The notes under the pieces: generated by a model
Told to the model about the DNA's origin: nothing
Databases searched by the model: none
The model's input: the letters and a program-made list of their open reading frames with translations, nothing else
Program-made: the position numbers and the translations under genes
Shown here: positions 47,277-55,844 of the stretch, in pieces
Layout: each line of letters begins with the position of its first letter
Numbering within the stretch: the first letter of the stretch is position 1
DNA from: Pseudomonadota bacterium
GTDB lineage: Bacteria > Desulfobacterota > Desulfovibrionia > Desulfovibrionales > Desulfovibrionaceae
Assembly: GCA_023403845.1 (NCBI GenBank)
Contig: JAEYDL010000021.1
Location: 1 to 64,000, forward strand
Direction of reading: 5' to 3'
Length of the DNA stretch: 64,000 bases

Positions 47277-48088
47277 TGCACCCGGGATTCCCAGTCCGTG
47301 CTGTGGAACCAGTAGGCCTTGCGCTCATTCAGCCAGCCTTCCGCCTCCACTGCGCGAATCCAGTTGTCAAGCACGTTCAGGCTGTCCACGTCGCCCTTCC
47401 GAATGACCATGCCCACGGGCTGCCGGTAAAAGGCTTCCGTGGACGGCTGATACAGCTTGTCGGGATTGCGGATGACCTCAAGGGCGGGCAGCGACGCGGA
47501 AGAAAACATGAGGTGGGCACGACCTGCAAGCACATCCTGCACGGCCGGAGCCTCGTCGTCGAACAGGCGGAACGTGGCCTTTGGAAGAACCCGCCTGGCC
47601 ACGGGCACTGGCGTGCTGCCGGTACGCAAAGCCACGATCACCTCGGGCTTGTTGAAATCTTCGGGGAACTTCATTCCTGCCGTCTTCTCCTTGCTGGCCA
47701 TGACCTCAATGGCGGCATGGTCATACGGAACGGTGAAATTCGCCTTGAGATTTCGTTCGGGCGTAACGCTCATGCTGCCGATGATGACGTCGAACTTGCC
47801 GGAAAGCAACGCCGGAATGATGCCGGACCAGCGTGTAGGGACAAGCTGAAGTTCGACGCCCAGATCCGAAGCCAGTCTGCGGGCGACATCGACCTCGAAC
47901 CCGATGAATTCGCCGTTCTTGTCCTGCATGGCCCACGGCACGAAGGAGGAAAAGCCCACACGCAGCACGCCGCGGCGGACCACGTCGTCGATCATGGGTC
48001 CTCTGGCCGGAGCGGCCTGCGCCCAGTGCGACACGGTCAGCGTCATCAGAGCGACGACGGTCAAAAACAGAAAAAAGAGCTTTTTCAT
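47273..48088 (-). CDS. Amino acid ABC transporter, family 3 substrate-binding protein
   Basis: A 271-residue secreted protein. The signal peptide ends SHWAQA, and the mature part begins with RGVLRVGFSSFVPWAMQDKNGEFIGFEVDVAR, the usual start of family 3 solute-binding proteins. SGKFDVIIGSMSVTPERN follows. ATG 48088 lies 8 bases after GGAGG; an in-frame ATG at 48094 is the alternative. The ligand is an amino acid of unknown type. Its stop overlaps the downstream permease start (ATGA). Confidence 0.9.
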   Translation of the reverse strand: MKKLFFLFLTVVALMTLTVSHWAQAAPARGPMIDDVVRRGVLRVGFSSFVPWAMQDKNGEFIGFEVDVARRLASDLGVELQLVPTRWSGIIPALLSGKFDVIIGSMSVTPERNLKANFTVPYDHAAIEVMASKEKTAGMKFPEDFNKPEVIVALRTGSTPVPVARRVLPKATFRLFDDEAPAVQDVLAGRAHLMFSSASLPALEVIRNPDKLYQPSTEAFYRQPVGMVIRKGDVDSLNVLDNWIRAVEAEGWLNERKAYWFHSTDWESRVQ

Positions 48089-48164
48089 ATCCATACCCTC
48101 CAAAATCCGTTGCATATGATTCCCGCAGCCGATCATCCGACATGAAATACCTTCAGGACGCGCT

Positions 48165-49091
48165 TCAGCGTCCGCCCCGCCGCAACTCCAGCCAGCGTAT
48201 GGGCAAGGAAACAAGCAGCGCAAGCAGCAGATACAGTCCGGCGACCAGCAACCATATTTCAAACGTCAGAAACGTGTCCGCAATGATTTCCTGAGCCCGC
48301 ATGGTCAGATCCGCTACGGCGATGGCGCTGACCAGAGACGTATCCTTGATCAGGGAGACGAGCTGGTTGGTCAGGGAAGGCAACATGAGACGCATGGCCT
48401 GCGGCAGAATAATCAGTCGCAGCGTAGTCGCCGGGCCAAAACCAAGGCTGATTCCGGCCTCCCACTGAGTCCGGGGCACGGCCAGCACCCCGGCCCTGAC
48501 CAGTTCCGCGACGTAGGCCCCCTCAAAGATGCCGAGCGCCAGAACAGCGGAACCGAACGGCCCCAGATCCAGTACCGGGGCCAGCAGGAAATAGACAAAA
48601 AACAGCTGCAGCAAAAGCGGCGTGTTACGGATGCAGCCCACGTACAGAACCGCCAGCCCCCGGGCCGTCGGCCACGGAGAAAGCCGCAGCAGCCCGGCTC
48701 CCAGTCCTGCGACGACGGAAACCAGCAGCCCCGCTCCTGCAATCTCCAGCGTTGCGATCAGCCCCTCCAGCAGGAGTCCGGGAACAAAACCGTCTGCCGT
48801 CCAGCGCCCCAGAAAGCGCCATACCCTGTACCACTGCCAGTCGTAAAACGGTTCCCCTGAAACCAGCGCCGTACCGAACCAAGCGAAAAGCCCTCCCATG
48901 AAAAACATGGGAAGCCAGCGCACGACGACTCCCCGCAATCTGGCTCCTCGGCCAAGCCTGTATCTCCCCGCAACCGAACCCTGCCGGGAAGCGAACCCGT
49001 CTCCGCCGGAATCCGCCGTGCCGTTCGTTCCATTTCGCCCTTCTCCGGAAAGTGTCCCGGGGGCACTCCGGGAGAACCGGTCTTCCATCAT
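48165..49091 (-). CDS. Polar amino acid ABC transporter permease, second subunit
   Basis: A 308-residue permease. A hydrophilic N-terminal stretch of about 60 residues (SGEGRNGTNGTADSGG) precedes the helices. The conserved core has CIRNTPLLLQLFFVYFLLAP and the EAA loop QWEAGISLGFGPATTLRLIILPQAMRLMLPSL. It overlaps the aroK stop by four bases, so transporter and shikimate kinase are translated together. With the other permease it would form the heterodimeric channel. Confidence 0.88.
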   Translation of the reverse strand: MMEDRFSRSAPGTLSGEGRNGTNGTADSGGDGFASRQGSVAGRYRLGRGARLRGVVVRWLPMFFMGGLFAWFGTALVSGEPFYDWQWYRVWRFLGRWTADGFVPGLLLEGLIATLEIAGAGLLVSVVAGLGAGLLRLSPWPTARGLAVLYVGCIRNTPLLLQLFFVYFLLAPVLDLGPFGSAVLALGIFEGAYVAELVRAGVLAVPRTQWEAGISLGFGPATTLRLIILPQAMRLMLPSLTNQLVSLIKDTSLVSAIAVADLTMRAQEIIADTFLTFEIWLLVAGLYLLLALLVSLPIRWLELRRGGR

Positions 49092-49651
49092 TTTCCTGCC
49101 CGTTCTCCAGCAGGACCGGATTCGGCAAGCCGCTCCAGAATGGTCTCGACGCAACGCGCGACGGATATTTCCGCCGCAGCTACGGTGCAGGTGGCCCATT
49201 GACGATAAAGGATTTCGCGCTCGCGAAACAGGTCTTCCACAGTCTGCCCCGGTGCGATGGCCAGTCCCCGGTCCGGCTTGCGCGCAATGCGCTCAAGAAT
49301 GACTTCCAGCGGAACATCAAGATAGACTACGGGACCGAGAGACGTGAGATATTGCATGGCCTCGGGCCGATACACGGCGCTGCCCCCGGTGGACAGGACC
49401 GCGCGCTGAATGCGGACCGAGCCGATCACCTGCGCCTCCACATCAAGGAAAGCCTCCTTGCCCAGAGCATCGGCGATATCCTGCAATCGGGCTCCGTATG
49501 CGCTCTCGATAAGAAAATCCGTGTCTACATGCGCCCATTCCAGCCGTTCAGCCAGAGCGCGCCCAATGGTGCTCTTGCCGGCGCCGGCCATGCCGATCAC
49601 CGAAATGCAATCGTTCCCGCTCAAACCGGGAACCGTCATGTCGCTCATCAT
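49088..49651 (-). CDS. aroK: Shikimate kinase
   Basis: A 187-residue P-loop kinase that phosphorylates shikimate in the aromatic pathway. Walker A is GMAGAGKST; the shikimate site shows HVDTDFLIE and LSTGGSAVYRPEA, and the lid has ARKPDRGLAI. The usual GGG motif of shikimate kinases reads TGGSAV, a small departure, so a shikimate-kinase-like specificity variant is possible. GAGGGAG precedes paired ATGs at 49651 and 49648. It overlaps the permease gene downstream by four bases. Confidence 0.8.
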   Translation of the reverse strand: MMSDMTVPGLSGNDCISVIGMAGAGKSTIGRALAERLEWAHVDTDFLIESAYGARLQDIADALGKEAFLDVEAQVIGSVRIQRAVLSTGGSAVYRPEAMQYLTSLGPVVYLDVPLEVILERIARKPDRGLAIAPGQTVEDLFREREILYRQWATCTVAAAEISVARCVETILERLAESGPAGERAGK

Positions 49652-49680
49652 CTCTCCCTCAAATACCCGGCCCCGCCGGG

Positions 49681-51381
49681 TCATCCCGCAAACCGTTCCG
49701 GTCCGCCCGGTACCATTCGCTCATGCCGTTCACGCATCGCCTCGGGGAAATACCGGCCCGCCATTTCGCGCAGCCTGTACTTCTGCACCTTGCCGCTGGC
49801 CGTGAGCGGAAAAGAATCCAGCACAGCGACATAGCGGGGAATCTTGTACCAGGCGATATGACCTCGGCAGAAATCCCGCACGTCTTCCGGAGCGATATCC
49901 GCCCCTTCCCTCGCCAGGATAAATGCGCCGACTTCCTCGCCGTAACGCCGACTCGGTACGCCGACCACCTGTACGTCGGCCACGCCGTCCATTCCAAGCA
50001 GAAATTCTTCCACCTCGCGCGGATAGACGTTCTCGCCTCCCCGGATGATCATGTCCTTGATTCTGCCGCTGATGACGACGTAGCCGGCTTCATCCATGCA
50101 GCCCAGATCGCCGGAATGCAGCCAGCCATCCGCGTCGACCGCCTGCGCCGTGGCCTCGGGCATCTTGTAATAGCCCTTCATGACGTTGTAGCCCCGGCAG
50201 CATATCTCGCCGACGACGCCGCGTGGAACTTCCAGCTTCGTTTCCGGGTCCAGGATGGCCACCTCGATTCCGGGCATGCTGCGCCCCACGGTACGCACCC
50301 GTACATCCACGGGATCGTCGATCCGGGTCTGCGTCATTACGGGAGACCCTTCGGTCAATCCGTAACAGATGGTGACCTCGCGCATGTTCAGCTTGTCCAT
50401 GACCCGACGCATGAGAGGTTCGGGACAAACCGAGCCGGCCATGATTCCAGTCCGCAGAGAACTGAAGTCGAAACGCGAAAAGACGCGATGATCCAGAATG
50501 GCCTGAAACATGGTCGGAACGCCGTACAGGGCGGTGCACCTCTCCTGCTCCACTGCCGTCATGACCTGCACAGGAGAAAAGGTCTCCAGCAGGACCATGG
50601 TCGCCGCATGATTGACGCAGGCCATGACCCCGAGCACGCAGCCGAAACAGTGGAACAGCGGCACGGGCAGGCATACCCTGTCCCGATCCGAAAAATTCTG
50701 ATGACGACCGATCCAGTATCCGTTGTTGAGAATATTGACGTGGGTGAGCATGACGCCCTTCGGGAAACCCGTTGTTCCTGAAGTATACTGCATATTTACG
50801 ACGTCATAGGGGGAAACTTCGGCCTTGCGGACCGCGTACTCCTCGTCGGAAACGGTCTGGCCCAGCTCCATCAGCTCGGGCATGGGCATGATTCCGCGGT
50901 GCGGCTCCCCCCCCAAAAGAAAGACGCGCCGCAAATGCGGCAAGGATTCGCAGCGCAGCGGACCGCGACGACGGCGGCGCAGTTCGGGAACGACCTCATA
51001 GATGCTGGCCACGAAATCGTGATCCCGTATCCCCTCGACAAGGAACAGATTCTCGCTCTCGGACTGCTGCAGCACATAGCGCAGCTCGCTGTCGCGATAA
51101 TTGGTATTCACCGTCAGCATGATCGCGCCGATCCGTGCGGCGGCGAACATGACGGTCAGCCAGTGCGGCACGTTGGTGGCCCAGATGGCGATCTTTTCGC
51201 CCTTCTGCACGCCAAGAGCCATAAGCCCTTTGGCCGTGGCGTCCACGTCCGCCGAAAAGCCGGCCCAGCTGCGACAAAAATTGTGGTCCGCATGCACAAC
51301 CGCCTCGTTGTCGGGAAAACGGGCGACGATATCGTCCAGCAGACCGCCCAGAGTCTGCTCCCGGAGGAAAAATGCGCTCAT
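49681..51381 (-). CDS. AMP-dependent acyl-CoA synthetase/ligase
   Basis: A 566-residue member of the ANL superfamily. The AMP loop is YTSGTTGFPKGVMLTH, and A5 is ICYGLTEGSPV. DGWLHSGDLGCMDEAGYVVISGRIKDMIIRGGENVYPREVEE carries the A7 and A8 motifs, and TASGKVQKYRLRE holds the catalytic Lys. It activates a carboxylic acid to the acyl-CoA, most like medium- or long-chain fatty acid ligases. GGGAG precedes ATG 51381. It heads the minus-strand operon that continues with aroK and the amino acid transporter. Confidence 0.9.
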   Translation of the reverse strand: MSAFFLREQTLGGLLDDIVARFPDNEAVVHADHNFCRSWAGFSADVDATAKGLMALGVQKGEKIAIWATNVPHWLTVMFAAARIGAIMLTVNTNYRDSELRYVLQQSESENLFLVEGIRDHDFVASIYEVVPELRRRRRGPLRCESLPHLRRVFLLGGEPHRGIMPMPELMELGQTVSDEEYAVRKAEVSPYDVVNMQYTSGTTGFPKGVMLTHVNILNNGYWIGRHQNFSDRDRVCLPVPLFHCFGCVLGVMACVNHAATMVLLETFSPVQVMTAVEQERCTALYGVPTMFQAILDHRVFSRFDFSSLRTGIMAGSVCPEPLMRRVMDKLNMREVTICYGLTEGSPVMTQTRIDDPVDVRVRTVGRSMPGIEVAILDPETKLEVPRGVVGEICCRGYNVMKGYYKMPEATAQAVDADGWLHSGDLGCMDEAGYVVISGRIKDMIIRGGENVYPREVEEFLLGMDGVADVQVVGVPSRRYGEEVGAFILAREGADIAPEDVRDFCRGHIAWYKIPRYVAVLDSFPLTASGKVQKYRLREMAGRYFPEAMRERHERMVPGGPERFAG

Positions 51382-51830
51382 GAAGGCTCCCGGCATCAGG
51401 CCGTGCAAAACGTTCTTGAAAACTTCTTTTACTTATATCAAACGAACGACGCGCCCCGCAAGGTCAGATTCGCGAGAGTCTCCGCAGCCAGACTCAGGCC
51501 ATGCTTTACAGAACATACCGTAGCTACGACGAATTTCTCATAACTGGCGTACACACGTTACATCAGGACGCCCCGGGACGGCGGCCAACCTTCTTCAGGG
51601 CGGGCCACGTCTTCCGCAAACCGGCCTGTCTCGCATGGATACGACTCAGGGCATGACCTGAAAGCATAATCGCAAGCCCCGTCCCGGAAAACCGGATTAT
51701 TTACCGGAGCAGGAACGTCCCCGGAAAGGCTGCACAATGTCTTTCCATTCGCGGCGGGGATGGATACACTGCGAAAACGGCGGCCATGCAACGCCGGGCA
51801 ACAGTTCAGCGAGGACACTGGTTCACGATC
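51382..51830. other. Divergent intergenic region between acyl-CoA ligase and hypF
   Basis: About 450 bases. It should hold the promoters of both genes. I see no convincing -35/-10 pair, no RNA gene and no repeat. Confidence 0.35.
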
Positions 51831-54254
51831 ATGAAACGGTACGGCTACATCGTCGGCGGGCAGGTGCAGGGGGTGGGATTTCGTCCCTTTGTCTATCGTG
51901 TGGCCCGACGGCTCGGTCTTACGGGACATGTGGGCAATACGTCGGAGGGTGTGCGTATCGAAGTACAGGGCGAAGAAGATCGTCTGGCCGCCTTCGAACG
52001 AGCCCTGCATGACGAGTTGCCCCCGCTGGCGCGCATCACAGCCCAAGAGCGTTCGGAATTGACGCTTGCTCCCGAAGAAGCCACCTTCAGCATCGCAGCC
52101 AGCGAAGGGCATCACGGCCATGCCGTGCTGGTCAGTCCGGATGTGGCTACCTGCGCGCGTTGTCTGCGGGACATGCGCGACCCGACGAACCGCCGTTATC
52201 GTTATCCCTTCACCAACTGTACGGATTGCGGACCGCGCTACACCATCACCCGCTCCATCCCCTATGACCGCGCCTCCACCTCCATGAGCTGCTTTCCTCT
52301 CTGCCCGGAGTGCGCAGCGGAATACGCCGATCCGGAAAACCGTCGCTTCCACGCCCAGCCCAACGCCTGCTCTGTGTGCGGTCCTCATGTCCGACTGACC
52401 GACCCAACGGGAACCGAACTCGCCATCGGGCAGGAAGCCATGGAAAAGCTGGCTGAACTTCTCGCCGCCGGACATATTGCCGCCGTCAAGGGACTCGGCG
52501 GCTTCCATCTTGTGTGCAGCGCCGTTCCGGGGGAAGGGGACCATGCCATCGCCGCCCTGCGCGAACGCAAGCAAAGGCCGCACAAGGCCCTTGCGATCAT
52601 GGTCCCCGATCTGGAAACGGCCAAACGCGTCGCCGAACTCTCTCCAGTCGAAGCCGCCGTGCTGGAATCCCCGGAACACCCCATCGTGAGTCTGCACCGC
52701 CTGCCCGGCATCCTCCCCAATGCCCTCGCGCCGGATCTTCGCGACATAGGCCTCATGCTGCCCTATACTCCCCTGCATCACCTCCTGCTTGAAGCCTTTT
52801 CCCGAAATATTTCCGGAATTCCGGCTCTGGTCATGACCTCCGGCAATGCGGGAGGAGAACCCATCGCCCTCGGCAACCGGGAAGCCCTTCGCCGACTGAG
52901 CGGCATTGCCGACTGCTTTCTTCTGCACGACCGGGACATCCTCGTCCGCGCCGATGACTCCGTAGTCCGCGTCGAGATCCCCTTTGACCCGAAACAGAAT
53001 GCACTTTCAGTCACGCCTCCGCGGACGGCCGCCGAAGCCCCGCTTCATTTCTTTCGTCGAGCGCGCGGTTTCGTTCCCCGTCCCCTGCCGCTCCCCGTTC
53101 CCCATCACCGGACGGGAGGCGCTCTGCTCGCCGTCGGCGCCGAACTGAAAAACACACTCTGTCTGACCAGGGACGACCTCGCTTTCGTCAGTCAGCATAT
53201 CGGGGACCTCAAGAATCCTGAAACGTTTGCCTTCTTCGGAGAAATGGCCGAGCATCTCGCCGGCTTGCTTGAAGTGTCCCCGCAGGCTGTGGTCTGCGAC
53301 AGGCACCCTGATTATCTGTCCACCGCATACGCGCTGGACTCCGGTCTTCCCGTTCTCCGCCTGCAGCATCACTTCGCCCATATTTATGGCGTGCTTGCCG
53401 AGCATGGCCATGAAGCCCCCGCGCTGGGACTCGCGCTTGACGGGACGGGATACGGTCCTGACGGGACCATCTGGGGCGGAGAGCTGCTGTACGTTCATCC
53501 GGCGGACGTTCATTCCGAAAAGACGTTCGGGGAACGGCTGGGCAGACTTTCTCCCTTTCCCCTGCCCGGCGGCGAAGCGGCCATCCGCGAACCGTGGCGC
53601 ATCGCGGCGGGGCTTCTCGGACTCCACGGAGATGCGTTTCTGCTTCAGCAGCTTGCTGAACAGGGAGAAGATCTGTTTTTCACCTCCCGGAGTCCTTCCT
53701 TCAATTTCCGGCTGCTCCCCGCCCTGCTGGAACTGATCGGACGCGGTTCCGCACCCCTGACGTCCAGTTGCGGCAGACTTTTCGATGCGGCCGCCGCATT
53801 GCTTGGACTCTGTCCGGTCGTCACGTACGAAGGACAGGCTGCCATCCGGCTGGAAGAAGCACAGGAGACAACGGTCCGCCATGCCTCTGAGCCACCTTCC
53901 GGCCTCTTCGCCGTCCATGAACGCAACGATCTTCTGGAACTGGACGTACCCGCCGCGTTCCGCAGACTGTTTCAGGAACGTCTGGCCGGAATCCCCATTC
54001 CCCTGCTGGCCCGTCGCTTTCATACGGAACTGGCCGAAGGGCTGGCTGATCTGGCTCTTGCCGGCGCCCGCAGGACCGGTATTCGCACCGTCGCCATGGC
54101 GGGGGGCGTTCTGCACAACAGAACGCTTGCCGTGCTGCTGCCCGCCGCTCTGCTGCGACGCGGTCTTGTTCCTCTCCTGCACCGCTCCCTGCCTCCGGGC
54201 GACGGCAGCATCGCCTACGGGCAGGCAGCCTGGGCCGTGCGCGTCACCGGCTAA
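51831..54254 (+). CDS. hypF: [NiFe] hydrogenase maturation carbamoyltransferase HypF
   Basis: An 807-residue enzyme that, with HypE, makes the cyanide ligands of [NiFe] hydrogenases from carbamoyl phosphate. Domains in order are acylphosphatase (1-90, GQVQGVGFRPFVYRVA), two C4 zinc fingers (CARC..CTDC and CPEC..CSVC, about 107-185), YrdC-like (about 200-385), and the Kae1-like carbamoyltransferase domain (HHFAHIYGVLAEHGH, LDGTGYGPDGTIWGGE, MAGGVLHN). The start is set by homology, since no good ribosome site is seen at 51831; ATG 51786 is an alternative. No other hyp or hydrogenase gene is in the window. Confidence 0.95.
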   Translation: MKRYGYIVGGQVQGVGFRPFVYRVARRLGLTGHVGNTSEGVRIEVQGEEDRLAAFERALHDELPPLARITAQERSELTLAPEEATFSIAASEGHHGHAVLVSPDVATCARCLRDMRDPTNRRYRYPFTNCTDCGPRYTITRSIPYDRASTSMSCFPLCPECAAEYADPENRRFHAQPNACSVCGPHVRLTDPTGTELAIGQEAMEKLAELLAAGHIAAVKGLGGFHLVCSAVPGEGDHAIAALRERKQRPHKALAIMVPDLETAKRVAELSPVEAAVLESPEHPIVSLHRLPGILPNALAPDLRDIGLMLPYTPLHHLLLEAFSRNISGIPALVMTSGNAGGEPIALGNREALRRLSGIADCFLLHDRDILVRADDSVVRVEIPFDPKQNALSVTPPRTAAEAPLHFFRRARGFVPRPLPLPVPHHRTGGALLAVGAELKNTLCLTRDDLAFVSQHIGDLKNPETFAFFGEMAEHLAGLLEVSPQAVVCDRHPDYLSTAYALDSGLPVLRLQHHFAHIYGVLAEHGHEAPALGLALDGTGYGPDGTIWGGELLYVHPADVHSEKTFGERLGRLSPFPLPGGEAAIREPWRIAAGLLGLHGDAFLLQQLAEQGEDLFFTSRSPSFNFRLLPALLELIGRGSAPLTSSCGRLFDAAAALLGLCPVVTYEGQAAIRLEEAQETTVRHASEPPSGLFAVHERNDLLELDVPAAFRRLFQERLAGIPIPLLARRFHTELAEGLADLALAGARRTGIRTVAMAGGVLHNRTLAVLLPAALLRRGLVPLLHRSLPPGDGSIAYGQAAWAVRVTG

Positions 54255-54274
54255 CCTCATCTGGAACTGTTCCC

Positions 54275-54583
54275 ATGTTCAAGACATTTCTCCTCGCGGC
54301 CCTGCTCCTGACACTCACCGCCCCGGCGCTTGCCGGAGACTGCACCCTCAACGGCAAACGGCTGTATGGCCGGGTGCAGGTCGTAAACGCCTTCGCCGAC
54401 TTCGACGTGGAAGTCGTCAACGCCTTTCCCGACATCAGGGTGCAGCAGGTTTCCGCCTTTCCCGACTCCTGCGGACGCTGGGAGTTCGTGGAAGCCTTCC
54501 CCGATTTCACGATCCGCTATGTGAACGCCTTCGGCGATCTCAAGGTTCAGTTCGTGGATGCCTTTCCCGGCATGGAAAACTAA
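54275..54583 (+). CDS. Secreted repeat protein, probable 7(1) septoil knot domain protein
   Basis: A 102-residue protein with a signal peptide (1-20, cut after APALA). The mature part is six short repeats ending in (N/S/E/D)AF(P/A/G)D, with the AF pairs at 39, 50, 61, 74, 85 and 96. The spacing is 11 residues, except 13 around Cys66. Each repeat is one beta strand (VQVVNAF, VEVVNAF, VQQVSAF, and so on). Cys23 and Cys66 may form a disulfide. Repeats of this VxxVxxFPD kind are those of the 7(1) septoil-knot proteins, including a Ureaplasma protein; this is recalled from the literature, not searched. Function unknown. It follows hypF by 20 bases. Confidence 0.7.
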   Translation: MFKTFLLAALLLTLTAPALAGDCTLNGKRLYGRVQVVNAFADFDVEVVNAFPDIRVQQVSAFPDSCGRWEFVEAFPDFTIRYVNAFGDLKVQFVDAFPGMEN

Positions 54584-54609
54584 CCCAACTTTCCCCTAAA
54601 GGAGCCGTC

Positions 54610-54921
54610 ATGATTCGTCATATCGTCTGGTGGACACTGAAGCCTGAAGCCGAGGGCCGCACCGCCGCGGAAAACGCCGCGCTCATGAAACAGCGCGCCG
54701 AAGCCCTGAGAGGCCAGATCCCCGGTCTGCTCTCTATCGAAGTGGCCGTCAACTTCCTTGAGTCAAGTACCCTTCCCGTGCAGGTACTGCTGACCAGCGT
54801 GCATGAAAATGCCGAGGCGCTCAAGGTATATGCGGAGCATCCCAAACATGTGGCCATAGGTCGGGAGCTGGTCAGCCTCGTGACTACGTCGCGGCAGGCC
54901 ATCGACGCCGTCTTCGATTAG
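54610..54921 (+). CDS. Dabb-family (stress-responsive A/B barrel) protein
   Basis: A 103-residue alpha/beta-barrel protein. MIRHIVWWTLKPEAEG, GLLSIEVAVNFL and LKVYAEHPKHVAI are the three characteristic Dabb segments; the YxxHPxH motif is the most diagnostic. Dabb domains dimerise and are found in stress proteins and some cyclases, but most bacterial members are uncharacterised. AAAGGAG precedes ATG 54610. It lies 26 bases after the knot-protein gene, so the two are probably cotranscribed. Confidence 0.88.
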   Translation: MIRHIVWWTLKPEAEGRTAAENAALMKQRAEALRGQIPGLLSIEVAVNFLESSTLPVQVLLTSVHENAEALKVYAEHPKHVAIGRELVSLVTTSRQAIDAVFD

Positions 54922-54980
54922 AACCCCAAAGTTATCCAGAACGACACGCCGTAATCTCCAACGCATTCAGGAAACTGTCG

Positions 54981-55835
54981 ATGGTTGCCGAGTCCGATGG
55001 GATCGCCCGCTTTCCCCGGGGGCTGTTTCAGCCTCCGGGCAGCTTCCGCTTCAGCGCCGACGCGTTGCTGCTCGCGGCATTCGCGCTGTCCTCGGCTTCC
55101 GGATGCAGGGGAAAGCCGTCCGCGTCCCACAGCTCTCCCGGACCGTTGTGGATTGATCTCGGTACGGGGTGCGGCATCGTGGGACTCGCCGCTCTGCGGC
55201 TCGCGGGGCTGCCCCGCAATGCGGCGGGAGAACTTGAAACGGTACGGTTTCCGAAACACGCCGAAAATCTATCGGAACCGTTCTGCTATGGACTCGACAG
55301 GAATGAAGAGCTTGTAGCGGCAGCCAGGAGCAATGCCCGCAACCTGGGACTGGAGCGTCACTTCGCCGCACTGACGATCGATTTCTCCTCCCCCCAATGG
55401 CCGCATACGGCCTCGACCATCCGCAACAGCCACGGCAGGGCAGCTCTTGTTCTCGCCAATCCGCCGTGGCGGCTGGAAAAAACAGGACGAATGCCGGCAA
55501 CGGAAGCTCGTCGGAAGGCGCTGTTCGGCAATGCGGGCACCTTTCCCCTCTTTGTTCGCGCCGCCGCGACCCTGCTCGACCCCAGCGGACGCTTCGTCTG
55601 CGTCGTAGGCGCGGACCGCCTCCCGGACATGTTTGCGGCGCTTCATTCCGGGGCATTCAATCCACTGCGGCTGCGCCTTGTCCATCCCTCCGACACGGCC
55701 CCCGCCGTCTGGGCGCTGGTAGAGGCCCGGCGCACAGGCCGGACGCCTCTTCAGGTGGAGCCGCCCCTGATTCTGCGGGGAAGCGACGGGAACCCCACTT
55801 CCGTCTCGCTGGAGTTTTGCCCGCTTTTACGCTAG
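54981..55835 (+). CDS. TrmN6-like tRNA (adenine-N6) methyltransferase
   Basis: A 284-residue class I methyltransferase. FRFSADALLLAAF is the typical N-terminal motif of the TrmN6/YfiC group. WIDLGTGCGIVGLAAL is the SAM loop, and VLANPPW is the NPPY/W catalytic motif of N6-adenine methyltransferases. It probably modifies A37 of tRNA-Val1. A C-rich insertion of about 20 residues follows the first motif. AGGAA lies 8 bases before the ATG. It is 9 bases upstream of the EndoQ-UvrD gene. Confidence 0.82.
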   Translation: MVAESDGIARFPRGLFQPPGSFRFSADALLLAAFALSSASGCRGKPSASHSSPGPLWIDLGTGCGIVGLAALRLAGLPRNAAGELETVRFPKHAENLSEPFCYGLDRNEELVAAARSNARNLGLERHFAALTIDFSSPQWPHTASTIRNSHGRAALVLANPPWRLEKTGRMPATEARRKALFGNAGTFPLFVRAAATLLDPSGRFVCVVGADRLPDMFAALHSGAFNPLRLRLVHPSDTAPAVWALVEARRTGRTPLQVEPPLILRGSDGNPTSVSLEFCPLLR

Positions 55836-55844
55836 GCTCCCGCC

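Noticed and set aside
51485..51501. A GG-N10-GC sigma-54-like match on the minus strand upstream of the acyl-CoA ligase gene
   Set aside because: Flanking positions fit the consensus poorly and such matches are expected by chance in GC-rich DNA.
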